From: JBEIFW01 sp044370695
GTDB lineage: Bacteria; Actinomycetota; Acidimicrobiia; Acidimicrobiales; Ilumatobacteraceae
DNA length: 17,164 nt
Direction of reading: 5' to 3'
Assembly: GCA_044370695.1 (NCBI GenBank)
Contig: JBILVB010000083.1
Span: 1-17,164, forward strand
Part shown: piece after piece, positions 1 to 6,626 of the stretch
How the letters are laid out: each line of letters starts with the position of its first letter
How positions within the stretch are numbered: position 1 is the first letter of the stretch
Translations under genes and position numbers: made by a program
Notes under the pieces: generated by a model
What the model saw: only the letters and a program-made list of their open reading frames with translations
What the model was told of the DNA's origin: nothing
Databases searched by the model: none

Positions 1-48
1 GCGATCATCTGTCACCACCCGCGAGCCAAGTACTTCGTCGCCCGCTGA
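1..48 (+). CDS. 3' end of an unidentified protein (partial)
   Basis: The first 15 codons form an open frame ending in TGA at 46-48, with the residues AIICHHPRAKYFVAR. Third codon positions are almost all G or C, as in the surrounding genes, which supports a real C-terminus running in from outside the window. The fragment is too short to assign a family. It is convergent with the FKBP lipoprotein gene, whose stop lies 39 bp downstream. A chance open frame cannot be excluded, because stops are rare at this GC content. Confidence 0.5.
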   Translation, partial: AIICHHPRAKYFVAR

Positions 49-87
49 GCGCGCGACGAAGACGGGCCGGCCGGAACCGGCGGGCGC
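49..87. terminator. weak GC-rich hairpin between convergent genes
   Basis: The 39-bp gap between the two convergent stops contains GCCGG-AA-CCGGC inside a GC-rich stretch. Only five pairs are perfect, with a two-base loop, and there is no T tract on either strand. The position fits a shared terminator, but the structure is weak evidence. Confidence 0.25.
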
Positions 88-1053
88 TCAGACGGCGGCG
101 AGGAGATCGACGACGAACACCAGGGTGTCGGTGCCGGTGATCCCGGCCTTGGGCACGCCCTGGCTCCCGTACCCCTTGTCGGGTGGCACCACGAGCAGCA
201 CCCGGCTGCCGACCTTCTGCCCGACGAGGCCCTCGTCCCAACCCTTGATCACCTGACCGCCGCCGATCGACAGCGTGGCGACGGCGCCCCGATCCCACGA
301 AGAGTCGAACAGCTTCCCGCTGCCCCAGATCACCCCGACGTACTGCACGACGGCGGTCTGGCCCGCCTTCAGCTCGGCCCCGGCGCCCTGGAGCAACACC
401 TTGGTCACGAGGCTCGTCGGAGCCGGGCCCGACGGCGTGGCGATGGTCGGCTTCTGGCCTGCCGCAGCGGTCACCGCGGGCAGGGCCGGATCGGGATCGA
501 CCGGGGTGCCCTCCGCCGACGACGTCGGGCCGTACGCGCCGACGAGGTCGACCACGAACACCATCACGTCGGTGCCCTTGATCCCGGCCTGCGGCTGACC
601 CTGCGGGCCGTACCCCTTGTCCGGGGGGATGGCGAGCAGGACCCGCCCACCGGCCTTCTGTCCGACGAGCCCCTCGTCCCAGCCCGTGATCACCTGGCCG
701 GCGCCGATCTTCACGAGGAACGGTTGCCCGCGATCGAACGAGTTGTCGAAGACCTTGCCGGTCTCCCAGATCGACCCGTGGTAGTTGACCAGCAAGGTGT
801 CGCCCGAGGCCACCTGCTTCCCCGTGCCCTCCGAGAGCGCCTTGACGACCAGTTGCGTCGGCGCCGGCATCTGGGTGGGCACGACGGTCGGCTTGGCGCC
901 GAACGCCCCGGTGACCTCCGGCAGTTCGCCCATCCCCTTGGCGATCGTGGTGGTCACGATGGGTACCGTCGAGGGGCCGGAGGACGAATCGTCGCCGCAG
1001 GCGGCAAGCAACAGCGCCGCCGCAGCGGCCGGGACGAACACACGTCGAAGCAC
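88..1053 (-). CDS. lipoprotein with two FKBP-type peptidyl-prolyl isomerase domains
   Basis: A 321-aa exported lipoprotein. It starts at GTG 1053 with a signal sequence (LRRVFV, an Ala/Leu-rich core) and the lipobox LLLAAC, so Cys19 is the likely lipidated residue. A Ser/Thr/Pro linker leads to two FKBP domains at roughly residues 66-173 and 213-321. Each has the family's pocket pattern: FD after the first strands, GQVI.GWDEGL and PDKGYG. FKBPs catalyse cis-trans isomerisation of Xaa-Pro bonds; here the site would be outside the membrane, assisting protein folding. Domain 1 looks complete (Tyr, Phe-Asp, Phe, Val-Ile, Trp, Tyr and C-terminal Phe). Domain 2 lacks an aromatic at the position of the inner-pocket Phe, so it may be less active. 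The start was chosen because it begins the signal peptide and sits 8 nt after TAGCGT; upstream in-frame codons give a charged, non-signal extension. Confidence 0.9.
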   Translation of the reverse strand: MLRRVFVPAAAAALLLAACGDDSSSGPSTVPIVTTTIAKGMGELPEVTGAFGAKPTVVPTQMPAPTQLVVKALSEGTGKQVASGDTLLVNYHGSIWETGKVFDNSFDRGQPFLVKIGAGQVITGWDEGLVGQKAGGRVLLAIPPDKGYGPQGQPQAGIKGTDVMVFVVDLVGAYGPTSSAEGTPVDPDPALPAVTAAAGQKPTIATPSGPAPTSLVTKVLLQGAGAELKAGQTAVVQYVGVIWGSGKLFDSSWDRGAVATLSIGGGQVIKGWDEGLVGQKVGSRVLLVVPPDKGYGSQGVPKAGITGTDTLVFVVDLLAAV

Positions 1054-1061
1054 GGGTGGCG

Positions 1062-1067
1062 ACGCTA
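1062..1067 (-). promoter_or_regulatory. -10 box (TAGCGT) of the FKBP lipoprotein gene
   Basis: On the minus strand TAGCGT is followed by 8 nt and then the GTG start at 1053. This spacing places the transcription start at or next to the start codon, so the mRNA is probably leaderless. The same hexamer and distance recur at other genes in the window. Confidence 0.55.
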
Positions 1068-1103
1068 CCGGGCCGCCCCGGGCCGACGCGGGTCGCGGTG
1101 CGC

Positions 1104-1952
1104 TCAGCTCTCGACGGTCATCGGCAGCGACGGATCCGCCGACCACTCCGACAGCGACCCGTCGTACACGGCGACGTCGCGGTGGCCGAGCAGGTGGAGC
1201 ACGAACGCGTCGCTCGAGGCCGCGATCCCACCCCCGCAGTAGGTGATCACGCGGTCCCGGCCGAGCACCTCGGCGAACGACGTCCGAAGGTCCTCGAGCG
1301 AGCGGTACCGGTGCGTCGTGTCCTCGACGAGCCCGGCGGCCGACACGTTGCGGGCCGTCGGGATGTGCCCCGGGCGCGCGTAGACGCGGGCCTCGCCGCT
1401 GAAGCTCGCCGCCGGCAGCGCGTCGACCAGGCAGGTACCCGTCGCACCGATGGCGGCGAGCACCTCCTCACGGCCGACGAAGAGCCCCGGGCGCACCCGG
1501 GGCACGAACGTCGCCGGATCGAACGGACCGACGTCGGCGGTGACCGGCCGTCCCTCGCCGGTCCACGCCGCCCAGCCGCCGTCGAGCACGGCAGCGTCGT
1601 CGAACCCGAAGGCCCGAAGCATCCACCACACCCGGGCAGCCCACATCGAGCGCGCCCGGTCGTAGAGGACCACCCGGACGCCGTCCCCGACCCCCAGGGC
1701 ACTCATCGCGGCGGCGAAGCGGTCGGCGGCGGGCAGCATGAACCGCAGGCGACTGTCCGGATCCGACAGGTCGGTCGCCAGATCGGCGAACCCGGACCCG
1801 GGGATGTGGCCGACCGCCCAGTCGTCCCGACCGCTCACGACCTGGTAGCCGCCCGGTCCGCCCGGGCGGAGGATCGTGGTGCACTCCAGCACCCGCAGGC
1901 CTGGCTCACCGAGACGTTCGGCGAGCCAGGCCGTGGAGACCAACGGCTCCAT
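1104..1952 (-). CDS. sulfurtransferase with two rhodanese domains (3-mercaptopyruvate/thiosulfate type)
   Basis: A 282-aa cytosolic protein with the usual tandem rhodanese layout. The N-terminal domain (about 1-140) is inactive and carries GHIPGSGFADL, VVLYDR and LDGGWAAW. The C-terminal catalytic domain (about 155-282) carries GHIPTARN and the active-site loop CGGGIAAS. Cys239 would carry the persulfide sulfur passed from 3-mercaptopyruvate or thiosulfate to an acceptor. The loop is nearer the CG.G(V/I)(T/A)A form of mercaptopyruvate sulfurtransferases than the CRKGVT form of thiosulfate sulfurtransferases, but specificity cannot be settled by sight. The ATG at 1952 lies 4 nt after the stop of the oxidoreductase gene, with no strong ribosome binding site, so the two are probably co-transcribed and translationally coupled. 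Confidence 0.9.
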   Translation of the reverse strand: MEPLVSTAWLAERLGEPGLRVLECTTILRPGGPGGYQVVSGRDDWAVGHIPGSGFADLATDLSDPDSRLRFMLPAADRFAAAMSALGVGDGVRVVLYDRARSMWAARVWWMLRAFGFDDAAVLDGGWAAWTGEGRPVTADVGPFDPATFVPRVRPGLFVGREEVLAAIGATGTCLVDALPAASFSGEARVYARPGHIPTARNVSAAGLVEDTTHRYRSLEDLRTSFAEVLGRDRVITYCGGGIAASSDAFVLHLLGHRDVAVYDGSLSEWSADPSLPMTVES

Positions 1953-1956
1953 CCGG

Positions 1957-2886
1957 TCAGGTACCGGCGAGCTTGGCGACCACCGGCGCCATGGCGTCGG
2001 TGGCGTCCTGCTGGAACGCGATGTAGTTGATGCCCCAGCGCTCGCGCAGCGCCTGCAGGTTCTCGGTGATCTGCTCGACGGTGCCGATCTGGAAATACGG
2101 CGCCTGGAGCACGACCTCGGGCGGCAGGCCGAAGGCCTTGGAGAGATTCTCGGCGACCGGCGTCGGATCCGGGGTGACGACCGTGACGAAGACCTGGAGC
2201 TGCAGCTCGAGCTGGTCGAACCGGTCGCCGGCGCCCTCACGGACCCAGGCGATCTTCTGGTCGACCACGTCCGCGGCGGCCGTGGCCATCGACTTCGGGT
2301 TGATCGAACGGGCGACGATCTTCGGGTTGATGCCGACGATGTCGGCCTTCTGCCCGGCGATCGACAGGATCTGGCGACCGCCCCCGCCGACGAGGATCGG
2401 GATGTTGGACACCGGCTTGGGCCGCCCGTCGCCCTCGGCGATCGTGTAGTGCTTGCCGGAGTAGGAGAACTTCCCCTCACCCCACAGGCCGCGGAAGATG
2501 TCGATCGCTTCGGACATGCGCTCGATGCGGGTGGACGCATCGTCCTGGGCGATGCCCGACAGCGCGTAGTCCTCCTTCATCCAGCCCGCCCCGAGACCCA
2601 TGATGAACCGGCCGTCGGAGAGCAGGTCGATCGTGGCCGCCTCCTTGGCGAACACGACCGGGTTGCGGAAGTCGTTGCCGGCCACGAGCGTGCCGACCTT
2701 CAGCGTGGTGGTCGCCGCCGCTGCCGCCATGCAGGCCGGCACCGGCGCGAGCTGCCGGGGGAAGTGATCGTCGATCTGGAGGCTGACGTAGCCGAGGTCC
2801 TCGGCTTTGCGGGCGTTGTCAGCCCAGTCCTTCGCCGAGCCGGCCGAAGTGGCCTTGGCGCCGAAGCGGAACGGTCGTAGTGCCAT
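1957..2886 (-). CDS. LLM-class (F420-dependent type) oxidoreductase
   Basis: A 309-aa single-domain TIM-barrel protein of the luciferase-like monooxygenase superfamily. Visible family features are the N-terminal RPFRFGAKA, the early IDDHF segment, LKVGTLVAGNDFRNP, the phrase SDGRFIMGLGAGWMKEDY, RIERMSEAI, and PILVGGGG in the second half. In actinobacteria such proteins usually use coenzyme F420 for hydride transfer. It resembles the TIGR03621-like group of probable F420 enzymes, whose substrates are mostly unknown. The ATG start gives the intact first beta strand and lies 8 nt after a TAGGGT box. It is the first gene of a pair with the sulfurtransferase, the two being 4 nt apart. Flavin rather than F420 as cofactor remains possible. 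Confidence 0.9.
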   Translation of the reverse strand: MALRPFRFGAKATSAGSAKDWADNARKAEDLGYVSLQIDDHFPRQLAPVPACMAAAAATTTLKVGTLVAGNDFRNPVVFAKEAATIDLLSDGRFIMGLGAGWMKEDYALSGIAQDDASTRIERMSEAIDIFRGLWGEGKFSYSGKHYTIAEGDGRPKPVSNIPILVGGGGRQILSIAGQKADIVGINPKIVARSINPKSMATAAADVVDQKIAWVREGAGDRFDQLELQLQVFVTVVTPDPTPVAENLSKAFGLPPEVVLQAPYFQIGTVEQITENLQALRERWGINYIAFQQDATDAMAPVVAKLAGT

Positions 2887-2894
2887 GACCCCGG

Positions 2895-2900
2895 ACCCTA
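2895..2900 (-). promoter_or_regulatory. -10 box (TAGGGT) of the LLM oxidoreductase gene
   Basis: On the minus strand TAGGGT is followed by 8 nt and the ATG at 2886. The short gap to the MFS stop (36 bp) contains no ribosome binding site. The arrangement matches a leaderless transcript that starts independently of the upstream MFS gene. Confidence 0.5.
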
Positions 2901-2922
2901 ACGCCTCGGCCGGTGGCGCCCG

Positions 2923-4197
2923 TCACCCGGATGGGAGTACCTGCCCGGGCGGCCGACGCCAGGCCCGGAACGCGGCGCCGAGGAGGAGCAGTGCGGACGC
3001 GACCAGCGCCAGCTTCGACAACGACGGATAACCGATCGCCGCGCGGACGAACCCCGACGAGAAGCCTGCGACGCCACCGCACAAGCTCATGAGCAGATCG
3101 GCAGAGCCCTGCACCGTCACCCGTTCGGACGCCGGCACCGACTCGCTCAACAACGTCGAGCCCCCGATCAGACCGAGGTTCCAGCCGACCCCGAGCAGCC
3201 ACAGCGCCGGGAACAGCAACGCCTCGCCGTCCCCGGCGACGGCGGCGAGGCCGGTGCCGGCCACGAGCACCGCTGCGCCGACCGAGACGGCGGCCACCCG
3301 GCCGGCCCGGTCGGCGAACCGACCGACCAGCGGACTGAAGGCGTACATCCCGGCGATGTGCAGCGAGATCACGTACGCCGAGAGGCTCTCGTGCCCGTGG
3401 CTCTTCAGGTGCACCGGCGTCATGGTCATGACGGCGACCATCGCCGCCTGCGAGACCACCATCGAGGCCAGCCCCAACCGCCCGGCGGAGCTCGACAACG
3501 CCAGGCGGACCGCGGTCACGACCGGGGGTGGACCGCCGAGGGGGCCGTCGGGCACGAGACCCCCGGCAACGACGAGCGGGTCGGGACGAAGCCGCAACGC
3601 CGTGTTCACGGCGGACCCGGCGAAGAAGACCGCGGCGAAGAGCCACGGCCCGGCGTAGGGGTCCAGCCCGAGCACGTGCTCGGCGAGGTGCTCGCCGGGC
3701 GCGACCAGCAAGGGCCCGCCGACGGCCCCGAACGTCGAGGCGAACACGATGCGACTCATCGCCCGGCTCTTGGCCTCGGCCGGCGCGAGGTCGGTCGCGG
3801 CGTAGCGTGCGAGCAGGTTGGACGCCTGACCCTGACCGAAGGCCAGCAGTCCGAGCAGGAACACCGGCAGCGAGCCGAGTTGCACCCCGAGCGCAGCGAC
3901 GAGGCTGCCGACCACGGCGCTCGTGTACCCCTGCACGAGCCCGGGACGCCGACCCCGGCGGCGCATCCGGCGGGACAGGACCTGCGAACCGAGCGCCGTG
4001 CCGATCGTGACCGTCGCCGTCGCGATCCCGCCCCACGCCGTGTCCTGGCCGAGCATGTCCTGGACGACGAACGCACCCACGGTGACGGCCGCCGCGAGCG
4101 CGCCTGCGCCCACGACCTGCCCAAGGGTCAACACCCGAAGGGTTCGGCGCTGGATTCCGAGGCGTTCGTCCGGAGTCGGCCCGGCGGCGGTGGTCAC
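2923..4197 (-). CDS. MFS transporter
   Basis: A 424-aa major facilitator superfamily membrane protein with about 12 hydrophobic helices. The loop after the second helix holds the basic run SRRMRRRGRRPG, in the place of the MFS motif A. A longer cytoplasmic segment (DPLVVAGGLVPDGPLGG) separates the two halves. The second half has TPVHLKSHGH and PLVGRFADRAGRV, the latter being the repeated motif A. Such proteins are drug- or metabolite-type antiporters or exporters; no substrate can be read from the sequence. The GTG at 4197 was preferred over upstream codons because it removes an Arg/Pro-rich non-helical extension and lies 6 nt after TACGAT. The gene is divergent from the Bax-inhibitor-like gene. 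Confidence 0.88.
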   Translation of the reverse strand: MTTAAGPTPDERLGIQRRTLRVLTLGQVVGAGALAAAVTVGAFVVQDMLGQDTAWGGIATATVTIGTALGSQVLSRRMRRRGRRPGLVQGYTSAVVGSLVAALGVQLGSLPVFLLGLLAFGQGQASNLLARYAATDLAPAEAKSRAMSRIVFASTFGAVGGPLLVAPGEHLAEHVLGLDPYAGPWLFAAVFFAGSAVNTALRLRPDPLVVAGGLVPDGPLGGPPPVVTAVRLALSSSAGRLGLASMVVSQAAMVAVMTMTPVHLKSHGHESLSAYVISLHIAGMYAFSPLVGRFADRAGRVAAVSVGAAVLVAGTGLAAVAGDGEALLFPALWLLGVGWNLGLIGGSTLLSESVPASERVTVQGSADLLMSLCGGVAGFSSGFVRAAIGYPSLSKLALVASALLLLGAAFRAWRRPPGQVLPSG

Positions 4198-4203
4198 CCG
4201 ATG

Positions 4204-4209
4204 ATCGTA
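4204..4209 (-). promoter_or_regulatory. -10 box (TACGAT) of the MFS gene
   Basis: On the minus strand TACGAT is followed by 6 nt and the GTG at 4197, giving a probable leaderless start. It lies in the 98-bp divergent region shared with the Bax-inhibitor-like gene. Confidence 0.5.
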
Positions 4210-4249
4210 CGGATCCCGCCGCAGCGCCGGGAACCACCGGGCGGGCGCG

Positions 4250-4255
4250 TACGTT
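4250..4255 (+). promoter_or_regulatory. -10 box (TACGTT) of the Bax-inhibitor-like gene
   Basis: TACGTT lies 40 nt upstream of the ATG at 4296. This would give a leader of about 34 nt that includes the purine-rich GAGGAG at 4280-4285. Unlike most genes here, this one therefore looks like a conventional leadered, Shine-Dalgarno-initiated gene. Confidence 0.4.
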
Positions 4256-4295
4256 GGGGGCATCGGCGATTCGACCCCTGAGGAGCATCACCGTC

Positions 4296-5108
4296 ATGTC
4301 CAACCCGGTCCTCAACGACAAGGCGTTCCAGCGCGGCGGCTCCGGATGGGCTGCGCCGGATCCCGGCACCCGTTGGCACGAGCCCGTCGACGACGGCCCC
4401 GTGTCGCCCTACCGCGCTGCCGACGATCGGATGACGCTCGGGGGCACGATCACGGCGACGGGCGTGCTGTTCGTGTTGTTCCTCGCGTGTGCGACGGTCG
4501 GCTGGTTCCTCGCCGAGCCCACGGGCGCCGGCCGCGACGTGGTGTCACCCCCGGGGTGGGTGTTCCTGGTCGGCATCGGTGCTGCGTTGTCGGTGTGGCT
4601 GCTGTGGTTCAAGCCGGCGCTCGCCCGGATCATCGGCCCGGTCTACGCCGTCGGCATGGGACTGCTCGTCGGGGGGATCTCCCACACCTACGAGTCGGTG
4701 TACGACGGGGTCGTGCTCCAAGCCGTCGGTGCCACGATCGGCGTCTTCGCCGTCATGCTCGCCCTCTACCGCACCCGCATCCTGCGGGTCACCGAGCGGT
4801 TCACCAGGATCGTGGTCGGCGCCACCCTCGGACTGGCCGCGTTCTACCTGGTGTCGTTCCTGTTCAGCCTGTTCGCCGGCCCGCCCAGCTACTTCCGGCT
4901 CGGCAGCGGCCTCGGCATCGTGATCAGCGTCGTCGCCGCAGTGCTCGCCGCACTCAACCTCGCCATCGACTTCGACGTGATCGAGCGCGGTGTGCGCTCG
5001 GGCGCCCCGCGCCACTTCGAGTGGTTTGCGGCGACGGGCCTGCTCGTGACCATCGTCTGGCTGTACCTCGAGCTCCTGCGGCTGCTCGCCCACCTGCGCG
5101 AACGCTGA
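4296..5108 (+). CDS. Bax inhibitor-1 / YccA family membrane protein
   Basis: A 270-aa integral membrane protein. A soluble N-terminus of about 45 residues (MSNPVLNDKAFQRGG...) is typical of actinobacterial members. Seven hydrophobic helices follow. The late helices carry NLAIDFDVIERGV and then EWFAATGLLVTIVWLYLEL, both characteristic of the family; the acidic residues there match the region that gates or senses pH in bacterial BI-1 channels. Family members are pH-sensitive calcium-leak channels or membrane-quality factors; the physiological role in actinobacteria is not established. The ATG at 4296 has GAGGAG 10 nt upstream. A large inverted repeat begins 14 nt after the stop and may terminate this transcript. 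Confidence 0.9.
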   Translation: MSNPVLNDKAFQRGGSGWAAPDPGTRWHEPVDDGPVSPYRAADDRMTLGGTITATGVLFVLFLACATVGWFLAEPTGAGRDVVSPPGWVFLVGIGAALSVWLLWFKPALARIIGPVYAVGMGLLVGGISHTYESVYDGVVLQAVGATIGVFAVMLALYRTRILRVTERFTRIVVGATLGLAAFYLVSFLFSLFAGPPSYFRLGSGLGIVISVVAAVLAALNLAIDFDVIERGVRSGAPRHFEWFAATGLLVTIVWLYLELLRLLAHLRER

Positions 5109-5122
5109 GCCCACGGTGTCCA

Positions 5123-5178
5123 GGAATCGGCAAGTTCGGCGCGCTGGGCTCACCGCCGCAGCGCGCCGGGCCGATTCC
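5123..5178 (+). terminator. nested inverted repeat between the BI-1 and M23 genes
   Basis: An outer pair GGAATCGG (5123-5130) and CCGATTCC (5171-5178) encloses an inner pair CGGCGCGCTG (5137-5146) and CAGCGCGCCG (5159-5168). Both pairs are perfect, and an asymmetric 6/2-nt internal loop lies between them. The structure fills most of the 76-bp gap and ends 6 nt before the chosen M23 start. It may terminate the BI-1 transcript or act as a structured leader for the M23 gene. There is no T tract. Confidence 0.5.
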
Positions 5179-5184
5179 CCGAAC

Positions 5185-6582
5185 ATGGGTCAGCGGGTGA
5201 TCGTCACGGGGTTGCTGTCCGCCGCCATCGCCGCGGTACCCGCCGCTGCCGCACTCGCCGAGGACTCGACCTCGGCGACCACGGCGTCGCCGAGCACCAC
5301 GGCACCGGTCACCACGGCACCGGTCACCACGGCACCGGCGACCACGGCACCGGCGACCACGGCACCGGCGACCACGGCACCGGCGACCACGGCACCGGCG
5401 ACCACGGCACCGGCGACCACCGCTCCCGGCACCAGCACCCCGCCGACCACCACGGCACCGCCGACCACCGGTCCCGGCACCAGCACCCCGCCGACCACCA
5501 CGGCACCGCCGACCACCGGTCCCGGCACCAGCACCCCGACGTCCACCACGGCACCGCCGACCACCACGGCACCGCCGACCACCGCACCCGGCACCACCGC
5601 ACCCGGCACCACTGCGCCGTCCACCACCGCGCCCGGCACCAGCACCCCGACGAGTTCGGTGGCGCCCCGACCGAGCGTTCCGGCGCCTCGTTTCGCCGCC
5701 GACCCGGCCTCGCTCGCCGCCGACTCGCTGGCCCGGGTCGACCCGGACGCCCCGATCGCCCCGGGCAAAGGCGGACTGTGGCCGGTGCGTCCGATCGTTT
5801 TCCCGATGCTCGGGCCGGTCACCTACGACGACGGCTGGGGCGACTTCCGGTCGAACATGCCAGAGAACTTCCATCTCGGTGTCGACCTGGTCGCGAGCAA
5901 GATGCAGCCGCAGGTCGCGGCGGCATCCGGCACGTTGCGGCTCACCATCGACCACCCGACGGCCGGGTGGGGGGTCACCATCGTCGACGACGACGGCTGG
6001 GAGTACCGCTACTTCCACCTCAACAACGACACCCCCGGCACCAACGACGGTGCCGCCCCGGCCCAGTGGCGCCTCGCTCCCGGACTCGGCGAGGGCAGCC
6101 GGGTCCGGGCCGGTCAGTTGCTCGCCTTCACCGGCAACTCCGGGGATTCCGAGACCGGGGTGGCGCACCTCCACTTCGAGATCCGCCGACCGGGCGATCT
6201 GAAGAACATCAACCCGTTCCCGAGCATCCGGGCCGCCGAGTTCCGCACCCGGTGCGACCCGCCCGCCACCCTCGGCCAGCTCCCTGGCATTCCCGCCCCG
6301 ATCGACACCGACGCCGACGTCGTCGAGGTCACCCCGATCGAGGGGGTCGGCAGCTTCCGGATGTCGAGCAACGGCACGGTGTTCCTCGTCGGATCGGCTC
6401 GCGACGTCGGCTCGAGCGCGCACCGCGCCGCCGACGGCGCTTGCCCGGCGAAGCCCGTGACCCCCGGGGCTCCGCTGCCCCCGCCGACCGCCGGTACCCA
6501 GCTGCCTGCACCGGCTGCGACGCCGCCGGCCGGTGGGTCTCCGGTGGCCACCGCAACGGGCCGCGTCGTCGCCGGGACCTGA
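5185..6582 (+). CDS. secreted M23 (LytM-type) metallopeptidase with Thr/Ala/Pro repeat linker
   Basis: A 465-aa exported protein. The signal peptide is MGQRVIVTG followed by an Ala-rich core, with likely cleavage after ALA before EDS. Residues about 38-156 are Thr/Ala/Pro/Gly repeats, probably an extended wall-spanning and possibly glycosylated linker. The M23 domain (about 215-350) has the zinc motifs HLGVD (His230, Asp234) and HLHFE (His328, His330), plus YFHLN. All metal and catalytic residues expected of an active peptidoglycan endopeptidase are present, so it probably cuts wall cross-links or peptides. The last 60 or so residues are again Pro/Ala/Thr-rich. The ATG at 5185 was chosen because it starts the signal peptide. 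An upstream in-frame GTG at 5116 would add 23 Arg-rich residues and place the nested hairpin in the coding region. No clear ribosome binding site is visible. Confidence 0.9.
   Translation: MGQRVIVTGLLSAAIAAVPAAAALAEDSTSATTASPSTTAPVTTAPVTTAPATTAPATTAPATTAPATTAPATTAPATTAPGTSTPPTTTAPPTTGPGTSTPPTTTAPPTTGPGTSTPTSTTAPPTTTAPPTTAPGTTAPGTTAPSTTAPGTSTPTSSVAPRPSVPAPRFAADPASLAADSLARVDPDAPIAPGKGGLWPVRPIVFPMLGPVTYDDGWGDFRSNMPENFHLGVDLVASKMQPQVAAASGTLRLTIDHPTAGWGVTIVDDDGWEYRYFHLNNDTPGTNDGAAPAQWRLAPGLGEGSRVRAGQLLAFTGNSGDSETGVAHLHFEIRRPGDLKNINPFPSIRAAEFRTRCDPPATLGQLPGIPAPIDTDADVVEVTPIEGVGSFRMSSNGTVFLVGSARDVGSSAHRAADGACPAKPVTPGAPLPPPTAGTQLPAPAATPPAGGSPVATATGRVVAGT
5296..5415 (+). repeat. tandem 15-bp repeat encoding TTAP(V/A)
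   Basis: Eight head-to-tail 15-bp units of the form ACCACGGCACCGGYN: two ending in GTC, then six identical ones ending in GCG. They encode TTAPV twice and TTAPA six times in the linker of the M23 protein. The near-perfect identity, including third positions, implies recent slippage or recombination rather than selection on protein sequence alone. Confidence 0.95.
5416..5652 (+). repeat. 48-bp higher-order repeat and degenerate TTAPG units
   Basis: Adjacent to the 15-bp array is a 48-bp unit coding TTGPGTSTPPTTTAPP, seen about three times between 5416 and 5559 (the first copy has TTAPG, the third ends differently). It is followed by TTTAPP and several TTAPG or TTAPS units to 5637, then TSTPT to 5652. 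The array keeps the reading frame because all units are multiples of three. Confidence 0.9.
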
Positions 6583-6614
6583 GCCGGGCCCCGCACGGCG
6601 AGCACCGACGTCGC

Positions 6615-6620
6615 TAGCGT
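6615..6620 (+). promoter_or_regulatory. -10 box (TAGCGT) of the acyl-CoA dehydrogenase gene
   Basis: TAGCGT is followed by 6 nt and the ATG at 6627, with no Shine-Dalgarno sequence in between. This fits a leaderless transcript. The hexamer is identical to those before the FKBP and DUF3097 genes. Confidence 0.6.
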
Positions 6621-6626
6621 GCTCCC

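Noticed and set aside
4215..4245. CCCGCC / GGCGGG inverted repeat in the divergent MFS/BI-1 promoter region
   Set aside because: Six-base GC-only arms with a 19-nt spacer are expected by chance in this sequence.
5109..5184. c-di-AMP (ydaO) riboswitch before the M23 gene
   Set aside because: The gap is only 76 bp and lacks the ydaO conserved segments I would expect. Only the nested inverted repeat is visible.
5296..5652. Regular repeats considered as a CRISPR array
   Set aside because: The units are contiguous 15- and 48-bp tandem repeats without unique spacers, in frame within a secreted protein, and no cas genes are present.
4954..6423. Long minus-strand open frame opposite the M23 gene, with Arg/Gly/Cys repeats
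   Set aside because: It is the antisense of the Thr/Ala/Pro repeat array and M23 domain. The composition is highly biased and there is no family motif, while the plus-strand frame has a signal peptide and intact zinc motifs.
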